From NCBI GenBank assembly GCA_020217035.1, contig JAIWOG010000331.1:1-10000 (forward strand): a DNA stretch of 10,000 nucleotides, given 5' to 3'. Below the pieces are notes generated by a model. The model was not told where the DNA came from and searched no databases. It was given only the letters and a program-made list of their open reading frames with translations. This DNA comes from Magnetospirillum sp. (GTDB lineage: Bacteria > Pseudomonadota > Alphaproteobacteria > Rhodospirillales > Magnetospirillaceae). A program made the position numbers and the translations under genes. Below, piece by piece: positions 1 through 5,833 of this stretch (positions are counted from its first letter, which is position 1; each line of letters opens with the position of its first letter).

Positions 1-108
1 ATCGTCGCCATCAACAAGGACGAAGAGGCCCCCATCTTCCAAGTCGCCGATTACGGCCTGGTCGCCGATTTGTTCAAGGCGGTCCCGGAACTGGCCGAAA
101 AGCTTTAA
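1..108 (+). CDS. etfA: Electron transfer flavoprotein alpha subunit, C-terminal end (partial)
   Basis: This is the last 35 codons of a plus-strand gene that begins left of the window; the stop is TAA at 106-108. The visible peptide contains [18 protein letters not shown] and ends in PELAEKL. This is the very conserved C-terminal FAD-domain tail of EtfA/FixB, where the family reads I(N)[14 protein letters not shown]. EtfA pairs with EtfB, binds FAD, and passes electrons from acyl-CoA and other dehydrogenases to ETF:quinone oxidoreductase. In most proteobacteria etfB lies just upstream, but that part is not visible here. The gene is followed at once by a strong hairpin terminator and faces the minus-strand GH3 gene. 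The family call is firm; everything upstream of the edge is unknown. Confidence 0.93.
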   Translation: MVAINKDEEAPIFQVADYGLVADLFKAVPELAEKL

Positions 109-114
109 GGCTTG

Positions 115-148
115 AAAGGGGCGGAAAGGTTTCCGCCCCTTTTTATTT
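115..148 (+). terminator. Rho-independent terminator after etfA, shared between convergent genes
   Basis: A perfect 13-bp inverted repeat (115-127 against 130-142) with a GG centre is followed by a T-rich run up to 148. It starts six bases after the etfA stop. The stem is A3-G4-C-G2-A3, so in the plus direction it is a classic GC-rich stem plus U-tract. The stop codon of the minus-strand GH3 gene (143-145) lies inside the T-run. Read from the minus strand the same stem is followed only by a short T stretch. It may therefore also slow GH3 transcription, but less efficiently. Confidence 0.9.
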
Positions 149-2401
149 GTTCCAGCGGATGTCCAGACTCTGCAGGTCGCGGGAATTGGGGCCGATTCCG
201 ATGACGAAGCGGCCCGGTTCCCACACGCGGTTCAACTTGCCGTCGTGGAATTCCAGGTCGCTTGTGGTCAGGGTGAAGCGGGCCTCTTGGGTCTCGCCCG
301 GTTGCAGCGACAATTTGACGAAGCCGCGCAATTGCTTGGACGGGCGCACCCGGCTGGCCACCGGGTCGGTCAGGTACAGTTGGACGATTTCCTGGCCGGC
401 ATAGGGACCGGCATTGGTCACCGCCACGCTGAGGTTCAGCACGTCGTCACCGTGCAATTCCACCTTGTCGGCTTGGGGCACGCCATAGCTGAAATGGCTG
501 TAAGACAGGCCGAAGCCGAAGGGGAACAGGGGCTCGGACGCGCCGTCCAGATAGCAGCGGGTGGTGTACTTGCCCGGGTCTTCCAAGGCGTTGCCGGGAC
601 GTCCAGTGGTGGCGCGGTCATAGGGGATGGGCACCTGACCCACATGGTGCGGCCACGAGGTGGTCAGCTTGCCCGACGGCACCTTGTCGCCGAACAGCAG
701 GTCGGCGATGGCGGGGCCGGCCTGATGGCCACCGAACCAGGTGGCCAGGATAGCCGGCACGTGGTCGTTTTCCCAAGGAAGCGTCAGCGGTCGGCCATGC
801 ATCAGCACCAGCACCACCTTCTTGCCGGTGGCCACCAAAGCCTTCAGCAGGTCGCGCTGGTTGTCGGGGATGCCGATATCCAGCCGTGACGCCGCCTCGC
901 CCGACATTTCGGCGGCTTCGCCCAGTACGGCGACCACCGCGTCGGATTCTTGGGCGATGGCGATCGCTTCCGCCATCATCTCGGCCGGCGGGCGCGGGTC
1001 GATCTCCACCTTGGGGCCGGCGAAGTTCAGCAATTCCACCATGCGGCGGTTTTCGGTGATGTTGGCGCCCTTGGCGTGACGCACCTTGACGCCCGATCCC
1101 ACGGCGGCGCGGATGCCGTCCAGCACGCTGACGGAATGGGCGGGGTCACCCTGGAAAGCCCAGGGACCGGTGATGTTCCTGGTGTCGGCGGCCAACGGGC
1201 CGATGACCGCGATGCTGCCCAAGGTTTTGGACAGCGGCAACACGCCGTCGTTCTTCAGCAGCACGCAAGATTCGGCGGCGGCCTCGCGGGCGGCGGCGGC
1301 ATATTCGGGGGCCAGCACGTCACGCTTGGCCCGATCGGAATCGAAGCGGGCGAAGGGATCGGCGAACAGGCCCAACTTGACTTTGGCTTCCAGCACGGCG
1401 CGGCAGGCAGCGTCGATCTGGTCTTGGCTGACCCGGCCCTCGGCCAGGGCCTTTTCCAGCCGGGTAAGGAAGCCCCAGCCCATCATGTCCATCTGCACCC
1501 CGGCCCTGAGCGCACGTTCCGACAGGGTCTGCAACGGGTCGGCTTCGTCAATCTGTCCGGCTTCGTCGCCCAGCCCATGGGCGATCAATTCGGGGATACC
1601 GTCGAAATCCGACACCTTCAGCACGCCGTCCAGGAAGGCGCCCAAAAGCTCGGCATCGGCGTGGGACGGCATGCCGTTGACCGCCGAGAACGACATCATC
1701 GCCGACGCCGCCCCGGCTTCCACCGCCGCCTTGAAGGGCGGCAGGTAGACGTCGTGCAACCGGGTCGGGCTCATGTCGGCGTTGTTGTAGTCGCGGCCGG
1801 CTTCCGGGGCGCCATAGCCGACGAAATGCTTGACGCAGGCCATGACGCTGTCGGGTGCCGACAAATCGTCGCCTTGCAGGCCGTGGACCATGGCCCGCGC
1901 GACGGCCGAGCCCAGGTAAGGGTCTTCGCCGGCGCCTTCGGCGATGCGGCCCCAGCGGGGGTCGCGGCCGATGTCGACCATGGGCGAGAACACCCAATTG
2001 AGGCCGCTGGCGCTGGCCTCGCGGGCGGCGGCCCGCGCGGTGGCGCGGATGCGCTCCATGTCCCAGGTGCACGACAGGGCCAAGGGAATGGGGAAGACGC
2101 TTTGATGGCCGTGGATGACGTCGAAGGCCAACAGCAGCGGAATGCCCAGGCGCGACTGAAGCGCGGCTTCCTGGGCCGGGCGCAGGCCGTCGGGGCCGTT
2201 GACGCCAAAGGATATCTTGTCCAGGCCGCCCAGGATGCCGCCCACCTTGCCGGCGCGGATGTCGGCCAGGATGTTGTCGCCGACTGGAACGTTCGAGGTG
2301 ACCAGGTTGATCTGCCCCAGCTTCTCGGCCAGGGTCATCCTGGCCAGCAAGCCATCCAGGAACTCGTCCATTGCGGTCTTGGACGTGGAATCGGTACCCA
2401 T
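143..2401 (-). CDS. bglX: Family GH3 beta-glucosidase, BglX type, apparently cytoplasmic
   Basis: The product is 752 aa from the preferred ATG at 2401, and hydrolyses terminal non-reducing beta-D-glucosyl residues of oligosaccharides or glucosides. Numbering from that start, the N-terminal TIM-barrel domain holds FDVIHG, RDPRWGRIAEGAGEDPYL and KHFVGYGA (substrate pocket). VSD with D265 fits the GH3 nucleophile position. The second alpha/beta domain holds MSGEAASR, where E502 is the candidate acid/base, as well as LMHGRPL and the PSGKL and PFGFGLSY blocks typical of BglX. A fibronectin-III-like domain closes the protein. An ATG at 2437 would add 12 residues, but it lacks a ribosome site and lies inside a candidate -10 box, whereas 2401 has a good AGGGGA. 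Neither start gives a signal peptide, unlike periplasmic E. coli BglX. Oddity: the stretch just before the nucleophile looks about five residues short. Family certain; exact substrate unknown. Confidence 0.93.
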   Translation of the reverse strand: MGTDSTSKTAMDEFLDGLLARMTLAEKLGQINLVTSNVPVGDNILADIRAGKVGGILGGLDKISFGVNGPDGLRPAQEAALQSRLGIPLLLAFDVIHGHQSVFPIPLALSCTWDMERIRATARAAAREASASGLNWVFSPMVDIGRDPRWGRIAEGAGEDPYLGSAVARAMVHGLQGDDLSAPDSVMACVKHFVGYGAPEAGRDYNNADMSPTRLHDVYLPPFKAAVEAGAASAMMSFSAVNGMPSHADAELLGAFLDGVLKVSDFDGIPELIAHGLGDEAGQIDEADPLQTLSERALRAGVQMDMMGWGFLTRLEKALAEGRVSQDQIDAACRAVLEAKVKLGLFADPFARFDSDRAKRDVLAPEYAAAAREAAAESCVLLKNDGVLPLSKTLGSIAVIGPLAADTRNITGPWAFQGDPAHSVSVLDGIRAAVGSGVKVRHAKGANITENRRMVELLNFAGPKVEIDPRPPAEMMAEAIAIAQESDAVVAVLGEAAEMSGEAASRLDIGIPDNQRDLLKALVATGKKVVLVLMHGRPLTLPWENDHVPAILATWFGGHQAGPAIADLLFGDKVPSGKLTTSWPHHVGQVPIPYDRATTGRPGNALEDPGKYTTRCYLDGASEPLFPFGFGLSYSHFSYGVPQADKVELHGDDVLNLSVAVTNAGPYAGQEIVQLYLTDPVASRVRPSKQLRGFVKLSLQPGETQEARFTLTTSDLEFHDGKLNRVWEPGRFVIGIGPNSRDLQSLDIRWNK

Positions 2402-2407
2402 GGCTTT

Positions 2408-2413
2408 TCCCCT
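2408..2413 (-). promoter_or_regulatory. Ribosome binding site deciding the GH3 start
   Basis: On the minus strand AGGGGA lies six bases before the ATG at 2401. No comparable purine block precedes the in-frame ATG at 2437, so translation most likely starts at 2401. Confidence 0.65.
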
Positions 2414-2435
2414 GCGGCAGGATCGATGCTGATCC

Positions 2436-2463
2436 ATACTTGCGCAGTCCGGGAATTAGTCAA
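2436..2463 (-). promoter_or_regulatory. Candidate sigma-70 promoter for the GH3 gene
   Basis: Read on the minus strand, TTGACT (2458-2463, five of six to the -35 consensus) is followed after 16 bases by AAGTAT (2436-2441). That hexamer keeps the key A and the final T of a -10 box. Transcription would start near 2429, downstream of the ATG at 2437, which again favours the 2401 start. The -10 match is weak, so this is a suggestion only. It would give the glucosidase its own promoter, separate from the cysteine-rich operon upstream. Confidence 0.35.
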
Positions 2464-2471
2464 GGGAGCGC

Positions 2472-2972
2472 CTATTCGGTGACGCCCGGCCCCAAACCCA
2501 GCTTGCCTTGCTGGCCGATCAGCGCCTTGACCCTGGCGTCATGCAGATACCATTCGCCGGAATCGCCGGGCCGTTGGTTGTCCTTGCCCCAGGCTTGCGT
2601 AAAGCCGTTGGCGTCGCGCCATTGGCCGGCTTTTGGCTTCAGGCGTTGCAGGGCGAACAACGTCACCCCCTGGTTGGTGGTGAACAGGCCGTCGGCGGTG
2701 ATTGTCTGGCCGCAATAAGGCGCCAGGTCGGTGCTGGCCCCGGCGAAGGGGTCGGCGTTCTTGCTGACCAGGATCAGCTTGCCGTCATTGGTCAGCAACC
2801 CCAACTGTCGCTTTCCGGCCCCGCACTTCGTCGGGCAGTCGCCGGTCAACTGGCACACCATGTCCACCACCTTGGCATCGAAGCTGGCGGCTTTTTCCTC
2901 TGGCAGTCCCCAGGATTCGGCGGCCAGCGCGGGGGCGGCCAGCAACAGGAATAAGGCTGCAAGACGTTTCAT
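2472..2972 (-). CDS. Exported Cys protein (C...CxxxC), paralogue of the upstream gene; function unknown
   Basis: The product is 166 aa. Residues 1-18 are a clear Sec signal peptide (MKRLA, hydrophobic core, ALA|AES), so the mature protein is periplasmic. I do not recognise a named family. The mature part has C40, then C46-x3-C50 (CPTKC), then a short glycine-rich link and a beta-type segment LGLLTNDGKLILVS. A fourth Cys (C87) precedes ITADGLF. The pattern VVD-x2-CQLTG ... C-x3-C ... GLxTxDGxL, followed by a TADxL strand, also occurs in the 150-aa protein encoded just upstream, so I read the two as diverged paralogues, probably small beta-barrels. About 50 extra C-terminal residues (rich in W, G and Q) are specific to this copy. 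It starts five bases after its neighbour's stop, and its GGGGAG ribosome site abuts that stop codon, which implies translational coupling. Metal or thiol binding is inference only. Confidence 0.8.
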   Translation of the reverse strand: MKRLAALFLLLAAPALAAESWGLPEEKAASFDAKVVDMVCQLTGDCPTKCGAGKRQLGLLTNDGKLILVSKNADPFAGASTDLAPYCGQTITADGLFTTNQGVTLFALQRLKPKAGQWRDANGFTQAWGKDNQRPGDSGEWYLHDARVKALIGQQGKLGLGPGVTE

Positions 2973-2977
2973 CGCGC

Positions 2978-3430
2978 TTACTCCCCGAACGGCTGGATGC
3001 CGTAATCGCCGTGGGTGCGGTTGACGATGCCATGGTCGTCAAGCACCTGGTCGATCAGCAAATAGCGGTTGCCGTCACGTTCGATCAAATCGGCGGTGAC
3101 GCTGATCTGGTGGGTCTGGATCGTCAACAGGCGGGGATTGGCGACGTTGCGCTTGTCCTGGTCCACCCGCAGGATGGTGTAAAGGGTGCCGTCGTCGGTG
3201 CGCAGCCCCACCGGGATGCCGCCCACCGCGCACCAGATGGCGCATTGGTGATGGGCGGTGCCCAGGGCGACCATGATGCCGGTGGTCTGGCACCACGAAT
3301 CGATGACCTCGCCGGTCAGGGTGACGCGTTTGGGGCTTGGCACCGAAGCGGCGCCGGCCCAGGCGGCGCCCAGGCAAGCGACGACGAAGGCGCTGGCCCA
3401 GGCCAGGTTGCGGGGGATGCGGGACGCCAT
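2978..3430 (-). CDS. Exported Cys/His protein with HHxCAxWC motif; function unknown
   Basis: The product is 150 aa. Residues 1 to about 28 form a signal peptide (basic MASRIPR, hydrophobic stretch, WAGA|AS). The mature domain opens with VTLTGEVIDSWCQTTG (C47), continues with AHHQCAIWCAVGGIPVGL (H60, H61, C63, C67), and then TDDGTLYTIL. A closing beta-rich part reads QISVTADLIERDGNRYLL. The Cys/His spacing would suit a metal site or a redox disulfide, but no known cofactor motif (such as haem CxxCH or thioredoxin CxxC) is present. The 166-aa protein encoded downstream shares the frame VxD-x2-CQxTG ... CxxxC ... GLxTxDGxL but lacks the His pair and about ten residues before it. The start has GAAGGA six bases upstream. 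It is the middle gene of a three-gene unit, 54 bases after the octarepeat peptide gene. Confidence 0.8.
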   Translation of the reverse strand: MASRIPRNLAWASAFVVACLGAAWAGAASVPSPKRVTLTGEVIDSWCQTTGIMVALGTAHHQCAIWCAVGGIPVGLRTDDGTLYTILRVDQDKRNVANPRLLTIQTHQISVTADLIERDGNRYLLIDQVLDDHGIVNRTHGDYGIQPFGE

Positions 3431-3484
3431 GACCGGATTCCTTCGAGGACCGGGCCGACGTTCCCGCCGGCCCGTTGTCGCGAC

Positions 3485-3712
3485 TTACTTCTTCACCGCG
3501 CAGGGATTGGCCGGCTTGGCGGCGCAGGGATTGGCGGGCTTGGCGGCACACGGATTGGCCGGCTTGGCCGCGCACGGGTTGGCGGGCTTGGCGGCGCAGG
3601 GGTTGGCCGCCTTGGGGGCGCAGGGATTGGCGGCTTGGGCCGGAACGCCGGCCAGGGCGACCAAACCGCCGACGCCAGCGGCGGCCATCAGGGTGCGCAG
3701 GGAATGAGACAT
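3485..3712 (-). CDS. Small exported Cys-octarepeat peptide (six ANPCAAKP units)
   Basis: The product is 75 aa. Residues 1-27 form a signal peptide (MSHSLRT, hydrophobic core, PAQA|ANPC). The whole mature region is six tandem octapeptides, ANPCAAKP with small variants (ANPCAPKA first, ANPCAVKK last), giving exactly six Cys spaced eight residues apart and one or two Lys per unit. There is no other domain. The start has a strong GAGGAGG ribosome site eight bases upstream, which argues for a real, well-translated gene. It heads a unit with two exported Cys proteins. Evenly spaced thiols on a Pro/Asn-rich chain suggest soft-metal (for example copper) buffering or a cell-envelope structural peptide; this is inference. 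A long ORF on the opposite strand across the same repeats is a translation of the repeat and not a gene. Confidence 0.75.
   Translation of the reverse strand: MSHSLRTLMAAAGVGGLVALAGVPAQAANPCAPKAANPCAAKPANPCAAKPANPCAAKPANPCAAKPANPCAVKK
3488..3631 (-). repeat. Six tandem 24-bp coding repeats (octapeptide units)
   Basis: Six head-to-tail 24-base units fill 3488-3511, 3512-3535, 3536-3559, 3560-3583, 3584-3607 and 3608-3631. Between units the bases differ mostly at silent third positions (for example GCG/GCC for Ala and CGG/CGC on the plus strand), while the Asn-Pro-Cys core is kept. This points to older duplication held by selection on the protein rather than to a fresh expansion, though copy number could still vary between strains. 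Confidence 0.9.
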
Positions 3713-3739
3713 GGGGAAAACCTCCTCGATGTTTGGCTT

Positions 3740-3755
3740 CAGCCGTCGTCGGCTG
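3740..3755 (-). other. Small hairpin in the leader of the Cys-octarepeat gene
   Basis: CAGCCG and CGGCTG form a perfect 6-bp stem with a 4-base loop, about 28 bases before the start codon of the 75-aa peptide. There is no T-run on the minus strand, so it is not a classic terminator for the gene upstream. If the candidate promoter at 3766-3791 is right, it lies at the very 5' end of the transcript, where it could stabilise the RNA. Confidence 0.35.
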
Positions 3756-3765
3756 TATCGATGAA

Positions 3766-3791
3766 TGCGCCGCGACCGCCGGGAAGGTTAC
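3766..3791 (-). promoter_or_regulatory. Candidate ECF sigma-F-like promoter before the Cys operon
   Basis: Read on the minus strand, GTAACC (3786-3791) is followed after exactly 16 bases by CGCA (3766-3769). The Caulobacter crescentus ECF sigma-F consensus, as I recall it, is GTAACC-N16-CGAA; here one base of the -10 differs. The -35 overlaps the TAA stop of the 245-aa gene. Transcription would start near 3759, leaving a leader of about 47 bases before the octarepeat gene. In Caulobacter this sigma factor responds to heavy-metal stress, which would fit a Cys-rich exported peptide, but the match rests on ten bases and could be chance. Confidence 0.3.
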
Positions 3792-4525
3792 GGCGATTTG
3801 GAATTATTTTGGAAGGCCGCCAGTTTCTGCGAAAGGTCGATGTCCCTGCATGAGGTGATTTCCAGATCGCGATCCTCGAAGACGTTCAGTCCAAGATGGC
3901 TTGCCTGCCATCGGGCCACCGCTTGGTCGCGTTCGCGCAGCAGGTCGGCGATGTCGTCGCAATAGAGGGTCAGGAAGGCGCTGAGCCAACGGTTCAGCGG
4001 CCAGGACGGCCAAGCGGTGTCGAAACGGACGCGGTCCAGCATGGCGACGACATCGTCGGCCCGGTACCAGGTCTCGGCGGTGACCCAGCGGTTGGTGGTG
4101 AACAGACGTTCCGGCTGGCCGGCATGGGTCATGGAAATGGCGACGATGTGGCTCAGCCGGTCGTTACCGTCGCCTTCCGGGGCCAAATCGGGCAGGGGGA
4201 CGGGGCTGATTCCCGCCGGCATGCCCTTGGGGCGCAAGAAGATGTGGAAATGGCCGTAATCGGACCATTCGCGTTCTCCTGGCGGATGGGCGTGGAAGTA
4301 ATACTGGGAATGGCTTTCCGGATCGTAGGAATCCTCGGGCGGGTAATGCTCGAACTGGATGAAGTCGCCGAAGCCGCGCAGCACCTCGCCCACCAGGTTC
4401 AGTCCGCTTTTGTCCAGGATGCGGTTGCATTCGGCGATTTCGGCCGCCGCCCGCATCAGCCTGTCTTGTCCAAGGTCTTGCATCATGTCCTCGTCGCCAT
4501 TGGTCTGAACGTGGGTACGCCGCAT
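3788..4525 (-). CDS. Conserved uncharacterised protein, possibly DUF6969-like
   Basis: The product is 245 aa, with no signal peptide and no membrane segment, so it is probably cytoplasmic. It has a helical N-terminus with AECNRILDKSGLNLVGEVLR, then a His- and aromatic-rich core: EHYPPEDSYDPESHSQYYFHAH (key residues H60, H72, H78, H80), GHFHIFLRPKGMP (H92, H94), and FTTNRWVTAETWYRADDV. This arrangement resembles, from memory, a family of unknown function (DUF6969), but I cannot confirm it. The paired HxH motifs could hold a metal; no enzyme class is evident. The ATG at 4525 has no clear ribosome site; ATGs at 4486 and 4483 follow a GAGGA, so the protein may be 13-14 residues shorter. It starts only 30 bases after the HlyD-type gene, with no terminator between, so it may be the last cistron of the secretion operon. 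Confidence 0.78.
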   Translation of the reverse strand: MRRTHVQTNGDEDMMQDLGQDRLMRAAAEIAECNRILDKSGLNLVGEVLRGFGDFIQFEHYPPEDSYDPESHSQYYFHAHPPGEREWSDYGHFHIFLRPKGMPAGISPVPLPDLAPEGDGNDRLSHIVAISMTHAGQPERLFTTNRWVTAETWYRADDVVAMLDRVRFDTAWPSWPLNRWLSAFLTLYCDDIADLLRERDQAVARWQASHLGLNVFEDRDLEITSCRDIDLSQKLAAFQNNSKSP

Positions 4526-4555
4526 CAGTCCGAAAAGTTACAAGGATAATGTGGA

Positions 4556-5833
4556 TTAACGTTCCTGCAGCGCCTGGTCGGCGTAGCCCAGGAAGGGTGC
4601 CGCCAGATATTGCAGAACGCTGCGCGTGCCGGTGACGATGCTGGCCTCGACCTGCACCCCCGGATACAGCAGGTAATCCTGGCCGCCGCCGGTGAAGCGG
4701 TCGGCGGCGGTCTCGATCCTGACCTGGTAATAGGCCGCCCCCTTGTCGGTGACCAGGGTGTCGGGGCTGACATGGATCACCTGGCCGTCGATGGCGCCGA
4801 AACGGGCGGCCTCGGCCGAGTTCAGGCGGATGCGGACCTTTTGCCCGACGCGCACGTGGCCGACCTCGTAAACCGGCAGGCGACCCTCGACGATCAGCCG
4901 GTCGCCGGCGGGGACGATGTCCACCACCACCTCGCCGGGCTTGATGACGCCGCCTTGGGTGACGACGTACAGCGTCTTGACGACGCCTTCCACCGGCGAG
5001 CGCAGGACGGTGCGGCTTTGGCTGTCGGAAAACCGCCGCGCCCGCTGCTGCATTTCGTCATGGTCGCGCTGGGCGGTGGCCAGTTGTTCCTTGACCTCTT
5101 GCTCGTAGGCATGGCGGATGTGGTCGATGCGCGAGCGGGCTTCCTCGATGGCCAGTTCGGCGCGTCGTGCGGCGGCGCTGTCCTCGTCGATGCGGCTTCT
5201 CAGGCTGGATTGTTCGCGCAGCAGCGCCAGATGGGTGTAGCGGTTGGACAATTCGTCGCGGATCAGGTCTTCGCTGATGCGCACCTGTTCATTCACCAGA
5301 TTCAGGGAATTGCGGCTGTTGCGCAGCCGGGCGGCGATTTCGGCGGCCGCTTGTTCACGCTGGCCCAGGGCCTGTTTCTGGCTGGCCAGCGAGGAATGCA
5401 GCTTTTCCCGGCGCGACCGGAACAATTCCTGGCTTTGCCGGGCCTGGGCCGCATGTTCGCGCAGCATGTCGGCGGGCAGGGTCAGGGTGTCGGAATCGGC
5501 GGCTTCGGCCTGCAGGCGGGCGATCTCGAAGCGCAGCGCCGTCAGGCGCACCGCCAGTTCGTCCACCTGGGTGTCGGTGCTGACCGAGGACAGCGCCAGC
5601 AGCGGCTGCTCGGCCTCGACCTTCTGGCCTTCGCGCACCATGATCTCGGCGACGATGCCGCCTTCCAGATGCTGGACGCTTTTGACCTGGCTGGACGGGA
5701 TGACCTCGCCGCCGGCCTGGGCGACCACGTCGACCCGGCCCAGGGCCGACCATGTCAGCAAGGCCAGGAACAAAAGTCCGCTGACATAAAGGAACAGGCG
5801 GTGGCCGCCCAGGTGGCGCAACGACTCAAGCAT
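4556..5833 (-). CDS. HlyD-type periplasmic adaptor (membrane-fusion protein) of a type I secretion system
   Basis: The product is 425 aa, close to the usual PrtE/HlyD-family length. One membrane helix (about 12-31) follows a short cytoplasmic tail. Then come the first half of the lipoyl domain (QHLEGGIVAEIMVREGQKV, about 46-82), a long heptad-like coiled coil rich in E, R, Q and A (about 86-268), the second lipoyl half (LRSPVEGVVKTL, with VVDIVP, about 276-310), and a beta-barrel domain to about 402. The closing VLQYLAAPFL-type helix is common in PrtE-like adaptors. It bridges the inner-membrane ABC protein and the outer-membrane channel, forming the periplasmic conduit. Its start overlaps the ABC stop by eight bases (ATGCTTGA), a sign of translational coupling and a fixed stoichiometry. 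GAGG six bases upstream serves as ribosome site. Confidence 0.93.
   Translation of the reverse strand: MLESLRHLGGHRLFLYVSGLLFLALLTWSALGRVDVVAQAGGEVIPSSQVKSVQHLEGGIVAEIMVREGQKVEAEQPLLALSSVSTDTQVDELAVRLTALRFEIARLQAEAADSDTLTLPADMLREHAAQARQSQELFRSRREKLHSSLASQKQALGQREQAAAEIAARLRNSRNSLNLVNEQVRISEDLIRDELSNRYTHLALLREQSSLRSRIDEDSAAARRAELAIEEARSRIDHIRHAYEQEVKEQLATAQRDHDEMQQRARRFSDSQSRTVLRSPVEGVVKTLYVVTQGGVIKPGEVVVDIVPAGDRLIVEGRLPVYEVGHVRVGQKVRIRLNSAEAARFGAIDGQVIHVSPDTLVTDKGAAYYQVRIETAADRFTGGGQDYLLYPGVQVEASIVTGTRSVLQYLAAPFLGYADQALQER

Noticed and set aside
2414..2435. Small inverted repeats (CCTG/CAGG and GGATC/GATCC) before the GH3 start as a terminator or operator
   Set aside because: Stems are only four to five base pairs, with no T-run and no match to a known operator; they are likely by chance.
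950..2482. Long plus-strand open frame (510 codons) across the GH3 gene
   Set aside because: It is antisense to a clear BglX-type protein. Its translation is His-, Gly- and Ala-rich low-complexity sequence with no domain, as expected opposite a GC-rich gene.
3488..3631. Tandem repeats considered as a CRISPR or non-coding satellite
   Set aside because: The 24-base units are directly adjacent without spacers, keep the reading frame, and vary mainly at third codon positions.
3258..3707. Plus-strand open frame with GLAGLAAQ repeats
   Set aside because: This is the reverse-strand translation of the 24-bp octapeptide repeats. The minus-strand gene has a signal peptide and a strong ribosome site.
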